DNA from: Pomphorhynchus laevis
Lineage: Eukaryota > Acanthocephala > Palaeacanthocephala > Echinorhynchida > Pomphorhynchidae
Reading direction: 5' to 3'
Assembly: GCA_012934845.2 (NCBI GenBank)
Contig: WNNJ02000321.1
Coordinates: 1-64,000, forward strand
Length of the DNA: 64,000 nucleotides
The first letter of the stretch is position 1; every line of letters begins with the position of its first letter. Both the position numbers and the translations under genes were made by a program. Below, one piece after another: positions 44,500 to 56,100 of this stretch. Under the pieces are notes generated by a model. It was not told the DNA's origin. It did not search any database and worked only from the letters and a program-made list of their open reading frames with translations.

Positions 44500-46570
44500 C
44501 AAATACCACTTATTACAGCCATAATGGATCAATCACCATTGACCTTATATTCTTATTTGTTCCAACTAAATTGAATATTGGCATTGACAGTTCCTAGTCT
44601 TTAATACTTAAACATAAACCAGTCATTCCCGAAATTTCCATAAGTATCACCAGCACATCCAAGACGCTCCCTGCAAAACAAAGCCTGTCAATACTTAGCT
44701 GACGTGTAGATTTCACAAAACTGAATATTTACAAAATTTCTTCTTCCCGGTATATTCTTGACAATAACGACCTCAATACCAGCTACTTTACATTATACAA
44801 TGCTTTGACATCCGCACGCTCAAACCGTACCGACGTAAGCAACATAATATCATCCAGATCATTTCGTCATCCATGTCGCTCAACTACGATACATTTTAAG
44901 ATCACTTCATTCGCACAATAACATAACACATCAAGCATATCATATGTACATTCGATAAAAACAAATTTACACCTATTTAGTGAAGAAACTCCATAAGGAA
45001 ACTCATATACCGAATGAAATTCGACATTAAGAGAAGCTTAAAAGTTTCAATTGAAACTTAACTCTACTCAAAACGGCATTTCATGTACTAATATCCCAAT
45101 TGGTTCTTGGTGAACACACTTTAAAACGTTAAATAGTCCGCCTGACAGTTTGAATAGTAATAACCGTTTTGAATTAATTTATATTCCTTTTCACAATACA
45201 CTTCGACATATTCTACCGACTGATCTTGACAACTCTCTAAACCAACCATTGTATGCCAATTAATTCCAAAATGCTCTGCATATCTCAATAATCACAGAGC
45301 CACCGGTACTGACGGTATTGCGAATGAACATATGAAAGATACATTCGATATACTAGGTCAATATTGGATTTCCTTGTTAAATCCAATATTTTATTGGATA
45401 CACGTTTATAAAGTCCTGGCAGCAATCAGTAGTTTAAGGACTATATAAAGGTTATGGCGACTCTTCCGATCCAAATGCACATCACATTTTCTCGATAATT
45501 AATCATTCTTTCAAATTCTTCTCATCCTTTATTTCACGTCGCCTTTTCATCTATTCCGAGCAATTCCTTCCTCCCAAAAACATTGATTTCGAAGTCGGCA
45601 TTCCACCAGCACCGCACTAACTAAAGGTCAACGTACTATTTTCACAATGATATCGTTCAGTTGTCGCGCATACGCAGTTCTCGTTGACTTTTCGAAACCT
45701 TATGCTAATATCAATCGTCAACTTCTCATAATTGAAAACTTAATTTTCAATATCTTATATTCGGGACATTCCTCGACACATCACATTGCATATTGCTACC
45801 GAATAAAGTGTGCATTTTTAATATTGTTTCTTTCTTCATTCCAATCACAAAATACAATAGAGTCCTGCAAGATGGCCCACTAAGTCCGCTCCTTTCTCAC
45901 ACAATCCATACTTGACCGAATTTACCTGTACTGTATCAAAAACGGCCTCACTGTCAACACTCTGAAGACCATAGCCATCAAATTTCGCCTTAGAGAACGC
46001 CTTGATAATTCCGATAAACTTTCGCTTAGATGTCGATCCATTGAATTCATCAAATCTTATAAGTATCTAAGCGTCCATATAACCAATACATGGTCATTTC
46101 GTCTTCAATTTGAACAAAAATTATGTACAGTATTATCGGCCACTTACGCATATCGAAAACTTTCAAGTTTATCCTTACACGGTGCCACTCGATTCTTTAA
46201 AGTTATACTAGAACGCGTGATAACTTACACCCTATCTGTAATATGGTCCAACTTTTCAAGTATCAAAAAAATCACTATGGCATATACCATAAAAAAAGAA
46301 ACACTATGGCGTAAACCACACGCAAAGAAAACACCACTTTATTGTCGAGGCCCATATGACGGATATCACTATAAGCTTTGCATAATCCATATCCCATACC
46401 ACGATGTTTCGAATTATTGCCACTGTGATTTTTGTCACATTCAATGTCCACCCATTTTTCATTTGTTTCATAGCCCTGTCATTTTTGAATTATCACTCAA
46501 AAAAATCGATTCGCTAACTACTGGAATTTCCAACCCCCTTTGACACAAACGATTAATCTCAATTCAATTG
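44500..46570 (+). mobile_element. Third LINE family: RT part, decayed
   Basis: Plus strand RT remnants: AYAVLVDFSKPYANINRQLL (about 45,668, equivalent of LDFSKAFDTINH), GPLSPLL (about 45,876), NGLTVNTLKTIAIKFRLRER (about 45,940), SIEFIKSYKYLSVHITNTWS (about 46,030) and a C-terminal CHCDFCHIQCPP block (46,420). Motif order fits a CR1-like RT. Heavily broken. The same family recurs inverted at 46,930-48,010. Confidence 0.65.
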
Positions 46571-46929
46571 TTAAGCCAGGCAGTCGAACAAGTGATTTTT
46601 AATTCCAACCATTGCTAATGACTTTTGATTTCATGAATGTTTTTGTGTTGTATTTTATCATTTGTGCATTTGTACATTTTTGTTTTGGTTCTTAAGAAAA
46701 TCTTTATTATTATTCTTGTTTTCCGTCACATGCCGAGAAGCTACAGTGGATAAATATTATCAGATTATTATTTCATCACGTGAAAATAATAAAGCTATTA
46801 AATAATAAAGCTATTTATAATAACTCTATGTAATTTGGAAGTTATTTATTAATGCGCACTGCAGTATCTCGCTTAGGGCTTAAGCAAAATATAGAGTATT
46901 TACATTGAAAACAAAATTGTTTAAACACT

Positions 46930-48010
46930 AATCTCGACTTCCTAGTGAAATTATACTTGTAAGCTCCTTAACTTTGACATTTTGAAGATTTGATATATTG
47001 ACCGTTTACTAACATCAGACTGCATGTAAATGTTGAGAGATTGGCTGGATCTACAGGAAGTGAGTCAATTGATTTCACGAAGATTATTGTGTAAAGAATT
47101 GGACAATAAAATACAAGCGAGATAGGTTGACATTGTAGATGACATAATTTACAGCGATAACATATTTGGACATTCATGGCAGGAAATATGGATAGCGCAC
47201 AGCCTGTCGAGATAACCGTGAAAGTAGGCGCGAATGATGCTAGGTTTTTTGATGGCTTGAGGTTACTGCCTAAAAGTTTGTATGCGAGTGGCTGTTGTGG
47301 TGATTTCATGATCTACGGCATTAATCTTTTTATATACTCTTAAAAGTACTAATGGATAAGCAAATACTATTCGGATAAGCAAATACATTGTTGCTAGTCA
47401 ATTGATAGAGATTAGATAGACGTTAACGCAGAAAGTGGAGTCGGTTAATTTTCAGTGACAAGCCGAGTACCTTTTAGACGAAACGCAATTTACTGGATTC
47501 GAGCTGTTTGAAGTTGGAGAAAGAAAAGTCCGACCAGATGACGGGCAACGCATAAGTAATCATTGATTTTAGCATCACTTTAAAGAAATTAAGTGCACCT
47601 TGTAAGGGCAAACTAGGTAGTTTTCTATAAGCAAAAGTGGATGAAATGACATTATAAGCTATTTGTTATAGATTCAAACGAAATGATCAAGTAGAAGTTA
47701 GATGACCGCAAGATATTTATACGTGTTGCGAATTTTATGGGCTGAGTGTTTACTGATAACTGTTCAGTTAAGGCTAGGCGATCACCACGAAACAAAATTA
47801 AGGCTTGGGTTTTAGTGTGTTGACAGTAATGTCGTTTTGCAAACAGTACACATGAAGTTTGTCAAGTTGAGTCTGTAAAATTGTAATGGATTTAAATATT
47901 TTCAAAAGGTCATTGGCGAATAGAAGGATTTTGTATTTATTAGAAGCCTTTTTCAAAAATAAGGACAGATATCCGATAAACAGCGAGAATATGATGGGGC
48001 TCACTAATAT
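46930..48010 (-). mobile_element. Third LINE family, second copy, inverted
   Basis: Minus strand: MSPIIFSLFIGYLSLFLKKA then KILLFANDLLKIFKS (YADD position reads FAND) and DITVNTLKPKP (48,004-47,798); further on CYRCKLCHLQCQPISLVFYC (about 47,160) equivalent to CHCDFCHIQC of the copy ending at 46,570. The C-terminus is 46,968. The two copies therefore point at each other, tail to tail, about 350 bp apart. Confidence 0.7.
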
Positions 48011-48194
48011 GATAGGGCTATAGTAACTTGTTCTTTAAGCATTTTAGTTAATGCAATTGTCAATATATGTATTGGCAGCTCATTGACTTGTCATAATATT
48101 AAATAATTGATAATATTTTGGAATTAATTATCATTTTATTTAATCAATATAATCAAATTAATCAATTAAAAATACATTTAAAGAATTAAGCGAA

Positions 48195-48540
48195 AAAAAA
48201 TTATGAATGAATAATAAATAATATGCGTTGTATTAGAATAAGGTATATTATATAATCAAATTTTATCAGAGGAAATACGTCATTAGCATGTATTTGGCCT
48301 CGCTGATATGTTGGATCGAGGAATAGGGGGCTGAAACCTGATAGCATATCAGTTCCTTATGATACATCGTCTGTTATTTATTAGTCAATTCATAAAAGAT
48401 TGACTTTTTTAAATTTCAATTTTTATTTTAACTTGATATAAATATAAATTGTATAAAATATTATATAATTATTTATTATTTATCTTTATTTTTATTTATA
48501 TTTAGTATAAAATACGTAGACTCAGTTATCTTATATAATA
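48195..48540 (+). repeat. Dispersed hairpin element, copy 3
   Basis: Same blocks as copies at 6,045 and 19,565. The hairpin reads CTGATATG (48,303-48,310) with CATATCAG (48,345-48,352): both arms carry the change that keeps pairing relative to CTGCTATG/CATAGCAG. Confidence 0.7.
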
Positions 48541-48912
48541 GTAGAATAAATGTCTTAGTATAAAATAAGTCCACCAAGGACTAGGGTCCACCAAGAACTT
48601 TCTAAAATTCATCTGGTAATCTGGAATATTGAAAAAGATTTATTTTTTTGCCCCGTTTTCTAAAGTCAATATTCTTTATAAGAAGATTGACTAATCTTGC
48701 TAGTTTACTAATTTTGTTTTTATCTTTAAAGAATATTAACGAGCTTGTTGTGAATAATTGGAATGCATATTTCGCTAACTGGCTTTTGTTTCTAGCAAAT
48801 GATAAGCAAAATAAACAGTTTCATCCTAGGCTAAAAACGAGACTAAAAGAAAGTAGATGCCCTATATAAAGCGTGAAAAAATAATCAATTACTTGTTTGT
48901 TAAAATAAAAAA

Positions 48913-49491
48913 TCAACTTCGAATTGTGTTACATACATAAATATCCCTGTAAATTAAATTCAGCCCAAGGTAGACGCATTCCTTCAGTTCCCTGTCTTCT
49001 TGCCTTTCAGTTTCTGATGCCTTTGGCGGGCTTTCACAATTATCTGAAGGCTTCCAATAAAGGGCAGCAGCATTTTGAAGTGACACCGACCATATTACTG
49101 ATAATTCTCGATCAAAACTTATAAGTTTTGACTTTGGATCCTTTCTTACGTAGGGCAGAATCGTACACGGTGAATTACATTCTAAGCGAATAAATTGCAG
49201 ACAAGGCATTTCAGTTATAGCGAGCTGTATCGCAACACAGCATATATCCCGATGAATACCAGTGATCCTTAGTGTTCGCAATGCATTCAATTTACCAAGC
49301 CATCGCATCATTGACAATGCCATTCTTTCCACGAGAAATCTTCTTTCCAGTAACCATGTACTGTTAATTAAGGGTTCTTCTAACCATTTACGGACTTTAG
49401 TTAAACATAGATTTGTGAGACAACTGCTCATCGCATCGGTAAAATTACTTAACGCTCTGTGTTGCAACGATGGACAAACGCTGAATAACCG
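48913..49491 (-). CDS. Leucine-rich ORF, possible last exon or separate gene
   Basis: Minus-strand frame open from a plausible acceptor (CTTTATCTATCAAAG, pyrimidine-rich) at 49,491 to a stop at 48,913, 192 codons. It starts RLFSVCPSLQHRALSNFTDA and has repeated leucine-rich segments (LGKLNALRTLRITGIHRDIC, MPCLQFIRLECNS), like solenoid repeats. Same strand, style and composition as the gene at 53,118-58,057. The acceptor is phase 0, and the upstream gene has its own stop, so joining them would need an alternative donor. Not recognised; could be a paralogous fragment. Confidence 0.45.
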   Translation of the reverse strand, partial: RLFSVCPSLQHRALSNFTDAMSSCLTNLCLTKVRKWLEEPLINSTWLLERRFLVERMALSMMRWLGKLNALRTLRITGIHRDICCVAIQLAITEMPCLQFIRLECNSPCTILPYVRKDPKSKLISFDRELSVIWSVSLQNAAALYWKPSDNCESPPKASETERQEDRELKECVYLGLNLIYRDIYVCNTIRS

Positions 49492-49509
49492 CTTTGATAG
49501 ATAAAGAAT

Positions 49510-52080
49510 TTAAAGTTAAAAAATTAATCAGATCACTTAACTGGGATTGCATATTATGCACTATAAATAAATATAAAAATAAAACAATCTTTATTTTTAA
49601 GAATTTTTATAACTCAATTATTATAAATTGCCAAAAGGTCAATTTATCCTAAATTAGTATCCTAAATTATTATTAGTATCCTAAATTATTTTCAAGTATC
49701 CTAAATTATTATAACGACATATCAAACTTTTGTTTTATTTACGTGATTAAAAATTGTTGCAATACAAAATTGTTGTAACGTTTAACTGGTAAATGTATAT
49801 TTTGAATTTATGTATTAAAAGTTTATTAATTCCAGTATTTTTAATTAAAAGGTAGATTTTGATAAATATAAAGTTTTTAAAAACCAATCTTACGCTTATA
49901 TTCAATACCGCTATTCAGTGAAGCTCTTCTTATTCCTATATATTCTTAAAATCTTAATGAAATTTAGATGTTTCATAAAAAGAGTATTCTAATAAATATT
50001 GTTGTATTTTCTTAAATAACATTAACGTAATCTAACGAACATATAGGGCAGGCTACATAGAAACAAGTCATTTATCTCAATTATCTTACAATAGATAACT
50101 TTTATTCATCTATTGGTTTTTGCGCTAGCGCTTCTAAGATTCCAAGAAAAAATTTATGACTTTTTCTTAAGAACATGCATCTACTGTAAAGATATTAAGA
50201 TAGAGCAACCATAGTATTAAAAAACTGTTATTTTTAGGAAACAAATTGAAATCGTAATCTCTTCGTCAATATAAACATTGAGAGTTCAAATGTGTAAAGT
50301 TATAATATGATACCAGCTCTATATAGATGTTCAAAGTTTTAGTTCGCTATGATCAGTAGAAACGATTTTATCGATCATTTAATCTATTTACTTTACTCGT
50401 TAAAACCTTATTTACCGCCAAATAACACCTTTAATCACTCTCTGAGTTGCTTTAGCTTCTTTTATACGTTCTTTCTTAAAACTCGTTGTTATTGAAAAAT
50501 ATTCAAAACACAATAAATGCTTTTAAAAAGTTTTTAAAAATGCCGTTTTTAATTGACAAAAATTAACAATGTAAAACTTGTAGAATTTGTAACAGTGGGA
50601 TGGGTTAAAGAGAATAAAGATGATTAAAGATGATTAGGTTGTTAACAGAAAATAAAGATGTGAAATGCTTGAAGACATGATAAGTATGTAAAGACTTTAA
50701 AGATATCCAATAATATATATATTTGCATGAATAATCTTGTGATTTCTTCTACCTTTATAGAATTATAATTATTTTCATGAAATTCTTCCGGATCTGAAAA
50801 TCGATTTATGGTATTTGTATTTTAATAAATCTTATTATTACTGTCAATATAAAGGTTTTATAAAGAAACAGTCTACAATAATTTAAAATATTCAAATATT
50901 TCAAAAAGTTAAAAATAAATATGCCTCACGATATCGATTGTTCCAATTTAAAATACGTTTTCATCGTAAAAATAAATATTGCGATATATAGAGCTGTTAT
51001 ATTATTATACTCTTACACATTTACCCGTCAATGTTTATAAAGGCAAAAATACGACGTCAACATTTGTTTGCATAAAAAATATTTTTTAATGCTAAAATAA
51101 GTTTATCCAGCCCGATATTTCTAAGAAAGCTGCACGCTTTAACTTAGTGTAAAATGTGAGAATTAGTTTTAGAGAATTCAAAACGCCAATCGTAAGCTCC
51201 GATTAAATTTCTAAATTTGTCAATTCAAAAGTAAAACTTAGAAATATTAATGTATTGGAAACATTATCAGTCTCGCAGGACTTATCAGGACTTATAAATC
51301 GACGCTCAATACTTCCGGATTTCACCTGAACCAGGCTCCGAATAGGACGAATAGGATAGGAATCGTACCGCATTAAGTGAATCCGTTTTTAATCAGTGAA
51401 TCTAAAGGAACCCACTATCACAATATTCTTAATTAAATTAGATTAAAATGCATTATTTATTAGTTTAAATTAATGTATTAATATTAAATACACTTTAATT
51501 ATATATATTGTTTGTTTTATGATCAAACTAAAATATAATTTTGCAAAATATTATACCGATACTAATAAGTGTGTAGTCTACTTTATTTTTTACAAAAATA
51601 TACAATATTTGACTGTTAGGAACGGGAAACATATTTTAAAGGAAATTAAAAATATAAGAGCTAAAATATTATTTAGATAAGATATATTATTCTAAAATAT
51701 ATTCGAAAATAAATAAACAATTTATATTTAAAAATGTATATATATTATTACATTTGGTATGTTTATAAGTTAATGATTATTCGTTTGAGCAAATAATTTG
51801 AAACAATAAATTAATTTGTTTTTATTTATAAATAATAATTTTTATAAGTAAACTAATTTATTGAAAAATATCAGTTACCTAAAATTTCTCAAGAGATTTA
51901 GTCCCAATGAATAGAATTGGATTAATAAATTGCACAATGCCAGCAGTGTGTAATTTTATACAATGCAAAGTACGATGCAAATTAATATAATGATTATTCG
52001 TTCGGGTAAATAATTTAAAATTAAAGATTAATTTTTTATTATTATTTATTAGAAATAAATGATCATGATCTATCCTATTA
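49510..52080. other. AT-rich sequence, no gene recognised
   Basis: No repeats of note apart from short TCCTAAATTATT iterations near 49,645-49,700. No coding or RNA features seen. Confidence 0.5.
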
Positions 52081-52250
52081 AATTTGGAATTTCGAAGCAG
52101 GATCAATAAAATAGTATTTTTATATTTTGCTAGCTGCTGCGATGTCAAATTAAACAAAAAACTGGTTTTTGTTGATGCTAACAGCAGCAGGCGAAATATA
52201 AAAAATAAAGTATTTTATTGATACTGCTCCGAAATTCAAAATATTATTTA
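52080..52250. repeat. Small decayed fold-back, PLE-type arms
   Basis: Inverted arms GAATTTCGAAGCAGGATCAA / TTTTATATTTTGC..GCTGCTG and their complements around a centre near 52,157. The right arm contains GATGCTAACAGC and GGCGAAATATAAA, resembling the arm at 24,245 (GATGCTAACATAAG, GCGAAATATC). Confidence 0.55.
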
Positions 52251-52459
52251 TATTATTTTTTATTGGTATCACGCAGTAATAAGTGATATCCTTTAGCAGT
52301 AAATCTTTTTAGTTTAATATGAAGGTAATTCGAAAGATCAACTCCAACCTCAGCTAACAAATAAATTCTTTTAAATGTGTAAACACGGGTATCACATAAA
52401 ACGTTATACTTAATAATTATAAATTAACTTTAATTAACGAAAGTTAATAATCTTTCAGG

Positions 52460-52531
52460 AGTTTATAAATCATTCTATAAATTGCGATGATTTCTGTCTA
52501 TTCACTTTGTGGAATAATGCATTATTCCAGG
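52460..52531 (+). CDS. Possible 72-bp internal exon
   Basis: Flanked by a good acceptor (AATCTTTCAG) and donor (CAG/GTAAAT). Reads EFINHSINCDDFCLFTLWNN then ALFQ, phase 0 at both ends, with two cysteines. It is phase-compatible with the exon ending at 33,674 and with the one starting at 58,574. It sits in the interval between the minus-strand ORFs at 48,913-49,491 and 53,118-54,841. Inference only. Confidence 0.35.
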
Positions 52532-53117
52532 TAAATGTAGGGAACGAATTTTACATCGTTTCTGAAGCAGATGAAATTGTGATAAATCCATTTTTGTTTA
52601 TATTTTATGTAATATATTCCAATTTCGTTTCGATTTTTCGTTTTAATACCTTTTATTGCATTGTTCTAATTAAAATTAGTAAATAAAACGCATAAGCAAG
52701 CACATCTAGGTAAGAAAGCGTATATGAAATGCATATTCAGGTAAAGTATATCGATTGATCTGTTCTATTTTTATAATATTTTTGAACGGACTTAAATACT
52801 TTTCGTATTGTATTGAGAGAAATGTTTTAAAATGAAATATGCGTACCAGAAAAGAATAAAGGTGAATATCTTACTTTTATATAATATACAAACATTATAG
52901 GCTTTCGAATATGCTCGACTTATAGACTCTGCCTATGTGCATACAAACTAATAATTTACTGGTCACCAAAACGCCAACAGATATGCTATTATGGTTACAA
53001 CATTTATTAATTCTATTCTCTTTGCTATTATTGAATACACAAATTTGTAACTATTAATTTATAATTATAAACGGCATATTATTCTCGCTTTAATTAATTA
53101 ATTTTATTTATTTACTT

Positions 53118-56100
53118 TTATGTTTTCACATGAAAAATTATTATATAATTTATGTATTCATAATGCCGGTACTCTTGATAATGTGTCAACACTAAGTCTA
53201 TGTAGCGTGGAATTCTGGTTTGTCCATGCTGCTTTCTGTAAAAATGCATTCTTTCACCATTCCCAAATCCAATATATCCAAGCTTGTTCATATGCAAAGA
53301 TTCTATATTCGGCCTTATTCCGATTTCAGAAACTAGTGATACCAAAATGCTCGATGATACGTGCCGTTTTGCCCTAGAAGTGAGATTAATGTTCGAGAGC
53401 GTTAATCTTCTTATGTGAACAGCTTTTCTAAGCCATATAATCAGTGTCTTTAGATCCTCAATACTCAATTCAAAATTCTCCAACTCAAGCTCTTTTCCAA
53501 AATTGCTAACTGTAACTAGCACGTGCTGATGGGCTATATTTTGCCATGGATACGTTTTTTTTAAAACCGGGCTCCATTCTGTATTTTGGTTTGTCGATTT
53601 TCGCAGGCATAGGTCATTTACTGCCCTGAGACAAGGAATGCGACAAATAGTTTTTATGTTTGCATCGTAAATAAATTCTAAGTTCACGGAAGCAAATTGA
53701 GTAAACTCAATAGTCGAATACTGATGTGCGAGATTCAAGCACATGTTTTCATTGAATCCTGATAAAATTAACTTATTTAGTCCAAAAAAATTTCTAACCG
53801 GCAATTGAATTAAGCTGTTGTACGCGTCATGGCACTTTTTAATTTTATTGTACGTTAAACTATTCCAAATTTGATGTATAATTTCGTTAAAAGAAAGTGA
53901 TATATCTGGGCCATGTCTTAATTCTGGAATGATGAAATGTAGCAGTTTGCTTTCGCTTTGTGTTTTATTAGGAAAAAAATCAAATATTTTGTTTGATAAT
54001 TGATGAACGTCTTCTTTAAAGCGCCACTGTTCAGGATTAGTAATAGAACGAGGTAGCAAAGATCTGCCAGTAGAATTCAGTAGAAATAGATCTAGTGCTG
54101 CGGATAAAGCATTGCAAGTCCAGCTGTTCTGTAAAATATCAGGGAGCGGTGTAATGACGCCTATTGCTAAGCTATCATGGATGTTCAGTTGTTTCGCAAT
54201 TTTTGAACTGCTCAGTACGTGGAACGATTTAACATATTTTCCTGCAGGTTGAAACCGTATTGTTGATTTTCGTTTCGCTGTTTCATTGATAAGGGAATAT
54301 GGTTTACTACTGACCACATCAATGTTGAAAAGGTGTTCATTGAATGTAATCATAACTTTAGGAGAAAACATGTGAATCTTAGATGCCTTTTTTAAGTATC
54401 TGAATAAGTTTAAGAATTTTCTCGGTAATCCAACCTGTTGTAGTCGATAATCTGGATCGTACGATGAGATTCGAAGAGATTTTAGTTTTTGTTGTGTACA
54501 AGTCTCTACAGAGAAATAATATCGACACTCAAACAACCTTGCCATTTTCAGACGTTTCACCTTCGCAGCCAATTTAGTACTGTTGAAATAGAAATACGGG
54601 TTACTCGGTTTGACCGTGTATGATGCTAACAGGTTAAATCGATTTACGCTTGTTGAAGAAACAACAAATTTGAAACTTAATTTGGCTTCATTTAAACATA
54701 CTTTTGGTATGTTTGTACATATGACATGTAGTGGTATTAAATCCAATGCTAATGTGTATACAACATTTTCCCATGTATCTTCAAAATCTAGAACAAGTAA
54801 ACCGCTTAAATAAATACGCTTGATATTGTTTTTAATATTGCCTTTATAGAGTTGTATTTATATTCGTTAATTAAGCTTTGCATCAAGTTATATTCTTTGT
54901 ATTTAATATTAGTTTTATAATTGTATTATAGTTAATACAATTATTACTTTAATTTATTAATTCATTGGTAACTAATAAAATTACTTTATTGTACATATAA
55001 TTTGTTTAATATAATTATTATACTATATTATTCAATTAGTTTAATCAACTAAACTAATTGACTATGTAACTAAAATTATAAAACCATAATTATAAATTAG
55101 GCTGATGACGTATTTTTGATTGCTCAGAGCGGCGTTACACAGAGTTTTCCTTACCTAAACGCTAAATTCTAAGAATTCTCGAATTCAATTATACATTTCT
55201 TCTGAATCTGACATAGGTATACCTTTTAATAATTAATTTAATTATTATACTAATTATTATTGTACATTATAATTAGATAATAGTTTATTTATATAATTAT
55301 ATATAAATAATAATTATTTATTATAATTATACATTATAATTTATAGTTTAGTTAATTAATTAACTAAACTAATTAACAATGTAACTATGTAACTAAAATT
55401 ATAAAACCATAATTATAAAACTTATGATCTAATATTTGTTATGAATTAAATGATAAAATATTTATGTTTTTATTTAACATTTTGCTTTCGGTTTTACTTT
55501 TAATAAAACAAAATATATGTTTATTCTAAAAAATTTTCATAAATAGTCGAATAGAAAAACGTATCGGTTTATTTCCCGATTTCACTCTAATATTTGCCAG
55601 ATTATTTATATAAAACACTGCTAATTTATTGCTTACAAGAAGTTAATATTTGACTGTTCAATTTTATACGCAGAATCCCTTTGTTGTAAATTGGCAGAGA
55701 CCAAGTAGAGAAGAAACAATTTATAAAGATAACTTTACTTTTATTTGGACACCTTCATCTTTTTAATAAAAATAATAACTTTCATTGTATAATTTTTATT
55801 GTTCAGGATGTTTAAACATCGAAATGAATAGAAAAAGAAATCGTTCACAAATTTTCGACTTTTGCAATAGTCTTTTCAAGTATTATATTTTTAAAAACAT
55901 ACAATGTATCGAAACATATATTTCATATATTTATATAGTTTAGATTTAGTTTTTACAGTTATAAACAAATTCATATTCTATAAAGCTTAAAAGCAAGTCA
56001 GCTATAATTGGGCTACTATTACCCCCTATTGAAACACCGTTCATTTGTCTAAATATAGATGTCCCTATTTTTAAATAATTTTGATTTATCAAAATATTTA

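Noticed and set aside
48648-48869. 73-codon plus-strand open frame
   Set aside because: Coding-like in places, but no ATG start, no clear acceptor or donor and no known motif.
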